Assembly (NCBI GenBank): GCA_017607445.1 | Contig: JAEVHH010000005.1 | Coordinates: 3,539,001-3,603,000, forward strand | Reading direction: 5' to 3' | Origin: Histoplasma ohiense | Lineage: Eukaryota; Ascomycota; Eurotiomycetes; Onygenales; Ajellomycetaceae | Length of the DNA: 64,000 bases | Part shown: positions 1 through 10,520 of the stretch, in pieces | Layout of the letters: each line of letters opens with the position of its first letter | How positions within the stretch are numbered: the first letter of the stretch is position 1 | Position numbers and translations under genes: made by a program | Notes under the pieces: model-generated | Told to the model about the DNA's origin: nothing | What the model saw: only the letters and a program-made list of their open reading frames with translations | Databases searched by the model: none

Positions 1-688
1 CGTTTCGGAAGAGTGTGATGCGGATTTCTTTCGTTTTCTTCACTATGTCATGACTCCCTACTTTTATTTATATATAATATTAGAAGACTGGGCAAGATAC
101 AGAGCTTAAGTAGCCAACGTCCCGGTGTGAAGAATGCGACTATACGCGAACAAGAAAAGCGGGCTTTTTGGTATATGGTAGACAGCAGTCATAGTTGGAG
201 GAAAAGAGCTTGACCTGGTCCCTTTGCCCATTGATCACCAGCGGAGTATCAATACTCCAGCATCTATCTATCTGCTTATCCATCTATCTGTCAAGGAAAC
301 CCTCCGGGTGAAACTGAAGACCTCTCCATGAGATTCATAAGGTACTTCACATGATGGACAAACAGGCAATGATAAACCCGTGTCAGTGAGGCGGCGTCTA
401 TCTCATTGGAGGCCAAGTTTCTTCCTGCTCCTCCTTCTCCTCCTCCCTTATTTGCAGAGGACACTTGCATCTTGTCAATACGCACTCCGCTTTAAACCCA
501 ATCAGCAGGTTCGCTCTGATATCCCTTCATATTCCTGTCCGCGGATGAAAACACGATTACTTACGCCGCTCCATTCCTTGCTCTCTTTTGAACAGACTCC
601 CACCACCATAGCTACAGCCCCCAAAGCTTCTTTTTTGCCCTTGTGCTTATATTTTAAAAAGTACACCGACATTCCCAACACCCCTACA
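1..688. other. 5' intergenic region
   Basis: No gene is supported before position 689. The frame of the next gene stays open upstream to 380 and would add a hydrophobic N-terminus (run of leucines near 418-445). That upstream stretch is pyrimidine-rich and the ATG at 689 is preceded by a typical CTACA context, so I read it as 5' UTR. Confidence 0.5.
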
Positions 689-2194
689 ATGTCGCAAGGT
701 ACCAAAGCCATGGACCCTGTTCCGAACTCTAATCCAAATGCAAATACAACTCCATCCCTCTTCTCTCCAGCGTCCGTCCTCTGGGCACACCAACTCCGAC
801 GCGAACACAACACCCTCGTCTCCCGCCTCGACGCGCTCGAAGAGACTCTGGCATCCTCTTCTGCTAAGGCAATCACAACGACGGAAGAATTGAAGTCGGA
901 TATCGAGACGAGGGTGAAGGAGGTTGGTGATGTACTTGGTGTGACTCAGGGCGAGGTTGAGATGATTAAAGGGAGTATTGAAGAGTTGAACGGGTGGAAG
1001 GAAGATTTTGAACAGAGTCAGAGAGAGGCTGTGGGGAAGTGGGAGAGAAAGGAGGAGGAATGGAGAAGGGAGAGGGAGAAGAGGGAGGAGGCGAGGCAAC
1101 TGGTTGAGGGGGGGTTAAGAGAGATCTTAGATGGAGTTAGAGGGTTGAAAAGGGTTGTGGAGGAGATGAGGAGGGAGAGGGAGCAGGAGAAGGAGAAAGA
1201 AAAGGAAAGGGACAAAGGAAAAGAAATGAGTGAGTATAAATACCCTCTTCCTATTTGACCCCTTTTTATATTCAATTCATCAAAATTTCTAACTCCATTC
1301 GATTTCAACTACCAATCCACATCCACAGAAACCCTACCTTACAAGGCCACTCATCTCAATCTAGAACACAGCGACGATGACGACAACGAACCGTTCCGCT
1401 CCCCCTCCCTACCCCCCATCCTTCATGCTCCGCACAGCCAACAGCGCCAGAGAAACAACATCCCATCCACAATCTCTGGCACGCCCACAATGACCCACCT
1501 CCCTAGCTCAGTACTAACCCGCAGCTCCCTCCCGCCACAAGCACCACACGATGGCTACTCCGCCATCCTCGTCCCAGATTCCATGCCACCCGCACCCCCA
1601 TCACCGCATCCCGACCAAACCCCTGCCGCCCACTGCGAATTCCAAACCTCTCCGCCACAACTCCCCCGCTCCCCCATAGCTCAACCCCCAGGAAAATTCG
1701 AATGCGCGAATATAGAAAAGGCAAAAGAAGATGAAGTCCAGGCTCCGCGACAGGGGCCTGGCGAAACTCTTGGGTCGTATATGGAACGCTGTCGGGTGGT
1801 GTTATCGCGATGTCCACGGGGTGAAGAGAAGAGAGTCATATCAGCTTTTTGGGGAGGGATGGAGGATGGGAATGCTCAGGGTGGTTTGGGAGAGGAGTTG
1901 GTGAGGCGGGGGTGGAAGTGGGATGTTGTTAGGCAGTTTGTAGATAGTCTGAGTGAGAGATTAGGAGAACGGGGCAAAGGGAAAGGGGAAGGGGAAGGGG
2001 AAGGGTTAGCTGAAACGGGGGAAAGGGATAGATGTCTTGTTAGGGGTGAAAGGAACGTAGCAACGTGTAGAAATGGGGCTGTTGAGAAGAAGAGGAGAAA
2101 GGCGAAGGTGAAGAAGAGAAGGGCTATCCCTGTTATTTGGCCGGTTGACGAGGAGGGGGAAGGGTGGCTTGTTGTGCAGAATGGACTGACTTGA
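689..2194 (+). CDS. hypothetical coiled-coil protein, two exons
   Basis: Inferred exons 689-1229 and 1329-2194. The donor GTGAGTA at 1230 and the acceptor CACAG ending at 1328 join in phase (one base plus two), and the second exon is open from 1331 to the TGA. The product is about 468 aa. Exon 1 encodes roughly 180 residues dominated by a long Glu/Lys/Arg-rich coiled coil ending in an EKEKEKERDK-like run. Exon 2 begins with an acidic DDDDNE patch, continues through a Pro/Ser-rich linker and ends in a basic KKRRKAKVKKRR segment that could be a nuclear localisation signal. I recognise no catalytic domain. A purine-rich low-complexity stretch lies around 1976-2010. The start at 689 is a choice; an in-frame ATG at 544 and an opening at 380 are alternatives. 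Confidence 0.6.
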
Positions 2195-2503
2195 TATTTC
2201 TAACGTAATGTATGCATATGTATATATATCTACATGGGACTGGGATACAGATGAGAGATAGAGTGAAAGTGGACAGAGGAACCTGGGAACTGAAAAAGAT
2301 CAACTGTTCTGTGCATGTATGTATGTATGTATGCACATGTACGTATGTACACATGTCTATTCGCAACGGTATATCCATATAGAGAACACAAACCCCAACG
2401 CACAGAAAACGCAATTTAAAATAAACCCAAAAACAACGGAAAAGCAAGCTTACCTAGAACCCACGCCATCTTAGCTCCCTATCGATCCAATCCCCCTCTT
2501 AAA
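2195..2503. repeat. convergent 3' UTRs with TATG/ACAT microsatellite
   Basis: This short gap lies between two convergent genes. It holds TATATATC and an imperfect TATG/CATG microsatellite at about 2314-2360. No coding sequence is seen. Confidence 0.5.
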
Positions 2504-3450
2504 TCAAAACTCCGCAAACTCATATCTTCCATCCACCCTATCCCTAACCATAACCTCAATCTTCCCCTCCTCAACCTCCCGCCCCCCAACCTCAATGCCA
2601 GCCGTCATAACCTGCCCATCCCGAACCTCACCTACACCTTTCGGCGTGCCCGTCAACACCAAATCCCCCGGCTCCAGGGTCATCACACGCGAGATATCCG
2701 CCAGCTGGCGCGGGATGCGATAGAGCATCAGGTTGGTATTATCGCGTTGGCGCAGCTGGTCATCGACATATAGGTGGAGAGTAGCGTTGTGCGGGTCTGG
2801 GATGCACGATTTTGGAATCACAGAGGAGATGGGGAGGAAAGTGTCGAAGCCTTTGGCGATGGACCAGGGGAGCCCGGCCTTTTTGGAAGCGTCTTGGATG
2901 TTGCGCGCTGTTAGGTCGATGGCGAGGGTGTACGCTAGAAGGTTTGGGGGGGTCTGGTTAGTATATTTTGCTGTGCTGTGCTCTGCTGTGCTCTGCTAAC
3001 GGCGGTTTGGAAATGTTGATATTTTGGAAGATCTTGCTTCATGCCAGAGGCTATATATATACTGGACATACCTGATATGGCGTCCAAAGCGCCACGTTCG
3101 TCTGCTGGGTCATGGTCACGGAGCGTCTTGCCTATAACTAATCCGAGCTCGACTTCATAATGTAGGCTCACGCCCTTGGGGCGCAGAACGGGCCCGCTGT
3201 TTGGGAGGAGGATGGAAGAGGGTGGCTTGAGGAAGAAGAATGGTTGCTTTGGCCGAACATTGTTGAGCTCTGTTATGTGGTCACTGGTTTATATGTCCTT
3301 GCATTAACAGATACAGCGCACCAGATCGGAAGGCAAGTTACGTTTGTCATTAAAATTGCAATTGACAATGTTAGTTTTCTTAAGGAGAACATACGCATAG
3401 TTTCGGCCGATGCACATCACCTTCCGGCAATTGGCTCGAATAGATGCCAT
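2504..3450 (-). CDS. fumarylacetoacetate hydrolase family protein (FAHD1-like acylpyruvase/oxaloacetate decarboxylase)
   Basis: Exons complement(2504-2934, 3072-3283, 3395-3450), 232 aa. All three join in phase, with donors GTATGT at 3394 and 3071. The first exon encodes MASIRANCRKVMCIGRNYA, which carries the CIGRNYxDH signature completed by exon 2 (DHITELNN). Exon 2 holds the metal-binding HYEVELGLVIGK segment. Exon 3 holds the conserved AIDLTARNIQ, GLPWSIAKGFD, PDP and LTGTPKGVG motifs. FAHD1-type enzymes are small (about 220-240 aa), Mg2+-dependent hydrolases or decarboxylases of acylpyruvates or oxaloacetate, usually mitochondrial in animals. Length and motifs fit that group and not the larger fumarylacetoacetase. 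The gene is divergent from the small gene at 3766, sharing about 315 bp of promoter. Confidence 0.85.
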
Positions 3451-3765
3451 TGTTCTCCAGAATGGTCTGCGAAATGTACTACACAAGGACAGGTCAGTAA
3501 TCTAACTCCTTTCCAGTGTAATATGGGGAGGGGAAGCGGTGGTAATAACAATAATGGCCCTGGCGGTGGAGTCATTACTTCTCAATATCTGCTTTTGAGC
3601 TCGGCTGTGCCTTTGGTCGGGAAACTTTGGCAGCCGAGCTTGGTGGATATCATGTGACCTATTGCGGGTGGGTAGGAAAGGGAAACTGCAAGAATCCGAA
3701 AATATCTGTTTCCTGGACAAACACTGATGTGAAAGATTGAGGGGAACAAACACCTATAATTCCCT

Positions 3766-4158
3766 ATGAAGGTCGCTGAAATCCTGTCAGATCTGACATC
3801 TCTGAGGGCTTGCGTAAGTGTACACGCTTTTCTATATCTCTCCAGGAAGTCCACTAATGTTTCGTTTATTCGTTAACAGGGCCATGCCGAAGCACTCGCA
3901 CTCGTGAATGTCCACAAGACCATCGCGAACTCAGATCCGCAGCAGCAGAACCGGCAGCAGACTGAACAGGTCCTTTCCCCAAATATTGGCGAATCAACCC
4001 CAACCACGCAATCCGAAGACCTGCGCCGCGCAAAAGATCTCGTTGAGCTTCATAATGATATCAAGTTAAAGCAGCTGAACAGGCACAATGGTGGCTTGAA
4101 TGAGGAGCTTCAGAAGGCACGCCGGGATGTTGATCGCGTGTTGCAGGAGTTGGGGTAA
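3766..4158 (+). CDS. small conserved-looking protein, 108 aa, two exons
   Basis: Inferred exons 3766-3813 and 3880-4158. The donor GTAAGT at 3814 and the acceptor AACAG ending at 3879 join in phase 0. The product begins MKVAEILSDLTSLRAC, passes through a Gln-rich and Ser/Thr-rich low-complexity stretch (about residues 35-60), and ends in a charged helix (RRAKDLVELHNDIKLKQL, then LQKARRDVDRVLQELG) likely to form a short coiled coil. I do not recognise the family. The clean intron and the helical C-terminus argue for a real gene. Confidence 0.6.
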
Positions 4159-5864
4159 CTGAAGGGAAAAAGGAAGAAGCGGATTCGTTAAGCATCGCAT
4201 CTATTCCCAGCGATTGCCAACGATGTCCCTACGGTCTTGACTCATAGGGGACGTCAGAGTCCATCATATATGGAGTTCTTGACGAGATTCTTGATTCATA
4301 GTCAAATTCCACTCCGAATGTCGAAGTGAACGACAGGCCAAATGTGACGCGGGGACTAGTGTTCACCATGGGTTTCGAGGCTCCGATGAAGCTTCAAAGC
4401 GGTCAGTTGTTGTATGCATCTCCAATGTATACGCTAGAAATCCTAATATGAACATTCATGAACTCGTTAAATGTGCCTATCCGGGAGTGATTCATACAGA
4501 AACTCTAACTTTAGTAGATAATGATGTCCTCCAAAATAAAGGATAAGGTTTAATGCGATAATTGTTGTAATTAATAAATACTTTTACAGTTGCTAGCTGA
4601 GATGTTGAGGTCGTTCGATCTGTCCCATATGAAACTTTCTAGCGTAGCACAACGCGCCTGCGCATTGGTTAATGCGCCTCACCATATGGTGTTCTCAACT
4701 AAAAGGCACGGGCAGCGCGATGGAGCCGAGCAAAGGTCCAAACCATACAGTGGTCTGTAGCGGGTGCTGGTGCAAGAAACGGGCGAAGCAGGACAATACA
4801 GTAGTCGACGCTCAAGGAGGATCAGGATCTGGAAACATCACAGGAAAGACGAGCCTTGAGCAGCATGACAGCCGAACCTGTGAGACCCTAGAGAAAAAGC
4901 ACAGTCTGTGATGGTGTGATCAGAGCTGTCTTGTCCAGGTTGATGTTGAAGCCATGTGACAGAATGGACCAAAGAGAGTTGATGTGATGTTTTCTAGAGG
5001 CCACCATAGACCCAGAGGGTCTTCTCGTGGTGTTTGCCTGATAAGAACAGAGTGTGTTGTGGTCGTAGTGTTACGACGAGACTCAAGACTGAGATATTAT
5101 GACGGACAGCTTCTAAGAGGGTAGAGAACTAGAAGGGTAGTTGGAAGTTGAAGCAAGCTTCATGAAAATAATATAGCAGAGGAGTATTATGTAGTATTCT
5201 TCAGCGCATAGAACATGTTTTGCTACTGGGCTGTTAGATGAAAACACAATTGGAAAAAAGCTTTACTCACACGGGATTGAAGTTCTCGGAAATTTATCGA
5301 TTATTGAAAGATCTCCATCCTTGATAGGGAGTCCACCACTGATTGGTCTCTTTGGATATGACACTATTGCAGCTCGAGCTAGCACAATACTATCAACTAC
5401 TTCAGAGTACAAAGTATTGCTTCGGAGGGAACCCCGAATCAATCCGCTTCCAATCCAGCCCTAAAATGCTTAATTATTAGCTGGTAGATTAGCTTTGACT
5501 AGAGCCGGGCTAACTCTGCTTAGTAGCCGTGGTTTCAACGATTCTTCCTAGTATGGCTTTTACAGAGCGCAACAGAGTTTGGGCTTGACCGTCGAATACT
5601 GCGTACATTATATAGGAGACACCATGATTCTATTTTACTTGAGTCATAATCACCAAAGGATCCGCTGGACTGCACACCCGGCTTTACATTGTTCCAAGCG
5701 GTTCTTTCTCTACTCTTTCCTCCCTGGACTCTGCACTTCAACGCGTCGGAACTGGTGATTTTTTGCCTCTTTCTTCTGCAGTTTCATTATCCCCAAAAAG
5801 ACTTTCTTGTTCATTTCTAAACTACTACTTATCATTGCGCGTAGCTCTCGTGGGAGCGTTCACC
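4159..5864. other. gene-free region with possible retroelement debris
   Basis: No coding gene is supported. The sequence alternates between AT-rich stretches and more GC-rich blocks at 4640-5160, with several short ORFs lacking any recognisable domain. The block around 5050-5130 (GTGTTACGACGAGACTC and neighbours) resembles LTR-type sequence, but no second copy was found in the window. The protease gene 5' UTR probably occupies the last 100-150 bp. Confidence 0.4.
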
Positions 5865-7980
5865 ATGTCCCAAACTGCTACTACTGCCTCCTCCAGAAGG
5901 CGGATGAATAGGGGCTCCGAGGAAGCCTATGCCTCACCTGTTCTGCGGTTTCTATCTGAACCCCCAGTGTCGCTGCCGTCACCTCACATCTCGCAAGAAC
6001 GTTTCAGAAGGACTCGTGGTTCAAGCACTGATGAGGATGAGACTGAAGATGGCATTCTCAGCGAAGATTTTCGGGCCGGTGGCCCGTTTCTATGCACTGT
6101 TCCTGCCATAGGTACTCCACTTTCGTCAGATCATCCACTCCAGAGACAGTGGCCAGAGCTACGCCCTAAGTTCGTCGAAATCCTCTCGAAGCATCGGATC
6201 CAAAATAGCACCATGGATCCATGCCTTCGAACATCTGAAACAAATGAAGATGAAGGCCCGATTGAAACGGTCCTCATCTGTGCACATAGAACTGAGCGAG
6301 ACGATTCCTGGAAAAACACGTGCAAAGATGTCCTGTCGATTCTGTGGTCCTCGGGCTTCGACAACGTTAGTGTGGAGTTGATCGACGAGAGAGCGAATAT
6401 TGAAAAGATCACATCTCCCGTGATGCCTAAAGATTCTATTTACAGCAGGTGGGATGACATCTCTCGCAAAATTTGTGACCTCCTTGGTTTAGAGGGCTGG
6501 TTGTCTCTTGAGTGTTTTCGGAGGGGCACAAGCAAAGATCCCCAAGAAAGCCATCCCACTGTTTTGTTGACCGTGCCTCGTGATACCACCAAAGAATGGA
6601 AGAGCAAACGCGATGAAATTTCGATGCTTCTGGATAATGAAGGACTCGGAGAGGTTGCTGTTGAAATCATCCGAAGCACGATCTGGCGAGCAACAGAAGT
6701 CGACTTGACTAGTGTCGTCCTCCCTGACCATGCATGGGAGACAAGGGTGAAACTGGGCGCTAGCATCGGGGTCCATAATTCAGATTACGGTGGCTCTACT
6801 TTTGGCGGGTTCGTCGAGTTGCTGGACTCAGAAAAGAACATATGGCGCGTGGTTGGCCTCACATGCTATCATGCAGTTGAACCAGGAAATGTCCCACCCA
6901 ATTCTAAGCTGGGAAAAGGTAAGCTCCAACTTTATACTCTCTCTCTCTCTTTTGTTTTTTCTTTCTTTCTCTTTTTGTGCTTTGAAGATGAATTTGCACA
7001 TTCCTTATCTGGTTCCAATACTGTGGTAAAATCTTTCTCACTAGGGACATTTCTCGGTATTGTACCCATGGCTAATCAGTGCTTAGATATTGAGCGATGG
7101 AGAGATATAGGAATGTCAGTGCTGGAGTCGAGCAAGGCGAATATCCGCATCGATCAGCCCTCCTTGAAAGACCACAATGCACGGATGAAGATGATCAAGA
7201 AGAATATCGAGACAGTCAGGGAGCAATCTCTGTACAAGCAAGTCAAGAAGGCCAGGAATGACGGTGACTTCATTATCCCAAAGGAAGAACTGATATTTGA
7301 AAACATGGAGAAAGCCATCCTCAGCGCTCTTTCTCTAAAACTCCGTGCGGAAAAGCATTTCAACACCGGATCCGCAACATTGGGGAGAGTTTATGCTGCG
7401 TCTGGGTTCCGGCTGACCTCTGGTAATGACAAGCGCCAACTAGATTGGGCGTTAATATCTGTGTATCAAAATCGTGTGGGGCCGAACAAAGTGAGTGCAT
7501 ATCTTTTTCTTTAACAAACGTACAGTCTCGCGAACTTTTTCTGACATCGGTTAATAGTTCCCACCAGTCGGTTCATACATAGATGAGCATATGGGGACCA
7601 CGTTCTCCGGTGAGGCTGTGGATGATCCCACTGGTAAGAAGCCTGCGCAAAATGACCGACTGTACAAGTTCGGTCGAAGAACGAATTTTACCATTGGCTG
7701 TTTTAGTGGCTTAAAAGTCTTAAAGCTTGAGCGTTGGAAAACTGGAAACGTAATTGTCACCAATGAGTGCTCCGTTACCGGTCTGCCAGGATCAGCCGCC
7801 TTCTCGAAAAGTGGCGATTCTGGGTCTTTCATAGTTGACAGTGCGAGCAACTTTGTTGGGTTGTTGTTCGATGGGAACGAGGGCACTCGCGTTACTTATT
7901 ATACGCCTGCAAATATCTTATTTGAGGATATTAAGCAGACGACTGGAGCCAGAGCTGTGCGTCTGCAACGGAATCGTTGA
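5865..7980 (+). CDS. trypsin-like (PA-clan) serine protease domain protein, intracellular
   Basis: Inferred exons 5865-6918, 6988-7490 and 7558-7980, 659 aa. The start has a strong CACCATGTCC context. Residues 1 to about 300 are Ser/Arg-rich and then form a mixed domain I cannot name. The C-terminal half shows a chymotrypsin-fold triad in order: His336 in TCYHAV, Asp504 in QLDWALI and Ser607 in GDSGSFI, after a GLPGSAAF stretch. There is no signal peptide, so it is probably cytoplasmic or nuclear. About 165 residues separate His and Asp, with a charged helical insert near residues 400-480. The first intron is ambiguous: 6919-6987 (69 nt) is open in frame, and a later acceptor at 7044 is also in phase, so three in-frame isoforms are possible. 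The last intron (7491-7557) is clear. Substrates cannot be read from the sequence. Confidence 0.75.
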
Positions 7981-8300
7981 ACCTGGAAGACATTCCGAAC
8001 CGCCTGGATAACGCTGGTGGAAAGCTGAACGGACTCGGGGCCGCGGACCCCGGAGCCACCGAGGAAAGAAAGGGGAGCCCGGGATAGGCAGAAGGGGAAG
8101 GGCAAAAGGAAGCAGAAGTGTGTGCGAGAGAGGCACGGAGGAGGCCCCTTATATAGCCGTGAAGGGATGACGTTGACGGGCAGCCGGGGGTGAGGGTGGG
8201 CGCCACACAGCTCACATAGGGCGCGGCAGCCCAAAGCGAGTATATCGACGCAAATCGAAATTCTCCTTTGACAGTAAATATTCAGATATTCATCTTTTAT
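7981..8300. other. GC-rich island downstream of the protease gene
   Basis: About 8030-8235 is much richer in G and C than its flanks and contains a TATA-like CTTATATAGCC near 8148. No coding frame is convincing; the overlapping minus-strand ORFs have biased Pro/Ser/Leu composition. It may be a retroelement or LTR fragment. Confidence 0.3.
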
Positions 8301-8328
8301 ACAATTTTAATCTACATTGATATGTCTC

Positions 8329-8941
8329 TTATTGAAGGTTCTTGGTATCAAAAAGAGATGCATGGATGCCAAGGCCCTTAGCATACAGCCACATTTCAAC
8401 AACTGTGCATGATCTGATTCCGACTTGTACGGCGTAGATACTGTGTGCTTGAGGAAGTTCAAAATGTTTGTTAGGAAGAGTGAAGCGACTGCCATCATTC
8501 AAAATGCCAATTGTAGCTACCATAGCATCGTGTGTCCAGTTCATCTCATCCATTGGAAATCTGCTGGGCGCTGTTTGCTGCTCATCGGCGGAACAAAACA
8601 TGGTATTAATTCCCCAGTTGATGCCTGTTTTAAGATTTTCCAAATATCTTATGTTGTTCGCGGATATTGTGGTGTGTATATGACTCAGGACATTCTCGGC
8701 TCTTGATGCATGTGTTGTCCACAAGGAGAATTGAGTAGTCGTAGGAGTAGCGCCCGTGCATTCGCATCTGTGATGAGAACTTTGAGATGGCGTTCTGAAA
8801 GCAATTTGTGTCCAGTAAATACATGTCCTTCTTTTCCTGGAGGACAGTTCCGTCGCTTTGTGCGAAGAGTACCTCCCCGTCAAGTTTCTGACGTTCTATA
8901 TAGCTGGGAGGAAGCCCGGCGAACGCACGTTCAAATCCCAT
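8329..8941 (-). pseudogene. frameshifted hypothetical gene
   Basis: Two overlapping minus-strand frames look coding in different halves. The frame starting at 8941 (MGFERAFAGLPPSYIERQKL...) is plausible to about 8720. The frame ending at 8329 is plausible from about 8720 down (SRAENVLSHIHTTISANNI, then GINWGINTMFCSADEQQ, ending HASLFDTKNLQ). They need a one-base shift near 8710-8740, where no intron-sized gap exists. A possible upstream exon at 8960-9081 encodes MNKISAEQAVKEVRGKLL. I do not recognise the family. Either a broken gene or a gene with a sequencing error is possible. Confidence 0.4.
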
Positions 8942-9329
8942 TGTATGTACTGTACATGTACATGTAACCCACTCAAGGTTAAGTAAGGTGAGAGGATTTC
9001 AACACCAGAAAAATGTTGGCGGGAAATCAGAAGCTTGCCTCGAACTTCTTTGACTGCCTGCTCAGCAGAGATTTTGTTCAAAGATCAAAGAGGCAAGAAG
9101 TGACGTCGTTTAATACAAGACCTTCTGTGACAAGATTTTTTTCATAATAAAATGTAGAGATGAGATATATGCTATATACACTGTAGATTTTCACCACCTG
9201 AAAAATTCAATTCTGGATCATCAATAACCCGCGTAAATTGAAACGCGAAAAAACCACGCCGACCCCCAGAATGATGGTTAGCACGGCACTAAAATATTAG
9301 GGGGCCAGGGTTATATTTATACCAGCGTA

Positions 9330-10520
9330 ATGCCTAACACTTCATTTAAGCGTACTCATGTGGCAACTGAAAATGGTAAGTCGAAGCATCTTTTCTTCTA
9401 TTACCATGATATGGCACTTGCTTTAGCTGTTGGCCAGAGTTTGAAAGGCAGAACAGGACTCTACACTGTCACAAAACAACTGCAAGATTGTGTCTGGCTT
9501 GCAACGTATGGCCCCTTTTGCCCTTGAGATCTACCAGAACATAATCTCATCATGACAATAGAAATCAGCAACAGGAGAAAGTCGTTTCAAAGAGTGTGTG
9601 CCACTTTCGATTACAAACCGAACGAGATATTCTACTTCATTTCCAAAACTGAACACCCTTCGTTCGCCCACTCATCGATGAGATCCAGGATTCTTCGGTT
9701 CCTCCTACACTCCTATTGAGATATCTAGATGACGACGTTCTACGTGCCTAAAACTTCTAGCGTCTTACTCGCATAGAGGCGAAATATGTAGCGAAAAGGG
9801 TGTTGGAGGCCCTTTCAGTTCTGCATGATGAGGGGTTTGTCCATACAGGTATAAACCCCCTAACTAAGCTTCTGTGCGACCTCTATTGATCGGGACAGGT
9901 TATAGATCTCAAACCTAGCAATGTGTTACTGAACTATGGTCACGGAAATATCCGGTTTAAAGACATTCAATTGGCCGATTTCGGGAGCACTGTTCGCGAA
10001 GACTCTGCTCACGCTCGGGATTGTGACCCTATCGGCACGCCTATTTTTAGAAGCCCAGAAGCACATCTTCAAAATGAAATGGGACACGGCAACAGACATC
10101 TGGTCTTTTGGTGCAATGGCAAGTCTATGTTCTATTACACAGCAGCAGACATTCAATTATTAATTGCAGCCTACAATGCAGCTTATTAGTCTTCTCTATG
10201 GGGAAGGATTCCACATCTTCAAGCCCGATGTTCCTGCAGACCATGATGAGTACGATACCAAGATTCTTATGAAGCACCATCGATGCTTCGGACCATTTCC
10301 GGAATCATACGAAGAGATTGCGGATCAGGAAAGACTATCGGTTTTAGTGTGGATTATGAAAAAGAGCCCTCCTGAGACTTTGAGACCCTTCCATCTCACA
10401 ACTGCACGAGATATTTGTCAGGAAGATAAGGAATTCGTGCTAAGAGCTATGAAGCTTGACCCAAGAGATAGGCCCACTGCACGGCAGCTATTGGACGATA
10501 GATGGTTCCATCAGCATTAA
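9330..10520 (+). pseudogene. decayed protein kinase (eukaryotic Ser/Thr type)
   Basis: Kinase motifs are readable in order: an N-lobe piece (LYTVTKQLQDCVWLA) near 9455; the HFRLQTERDILLHFQ helix near 9605; a catalytic loop with HTD/LKPSNVLL split by an inferred intron at 9849-9905; IQLADFGS (DFG) near 9980; GTPIFRSPEAH; DTATDIWSFGAM; and a C-lobe from 10182 to 10520 ending RPTARQLLDDRWFHQH. Three stops interrupt the N-terminal frame: TGA at 9650-9652, TAA at 9749-9751 and TAG at 9758-9760. A one-base insertion in the A-run near 10072 shifts the frame before DIWSFGAM. A possible GC-AG intron covers 10119-10181. This is a relic of a kinase family that is expanded in some Onygenales. Confidence 0.75.

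Noticed and set aside
3244..3657. 137-codon plus-strand ORF
   Set aside because: Antisense to the first exons of the FAH-family gene, whose splice phases and motifs fit well.
8925..8950. GTTCAAATCCC resembling a tRNA T-loop
   Set aside because: No matching acceptor, D or anticodon stems on either strand.
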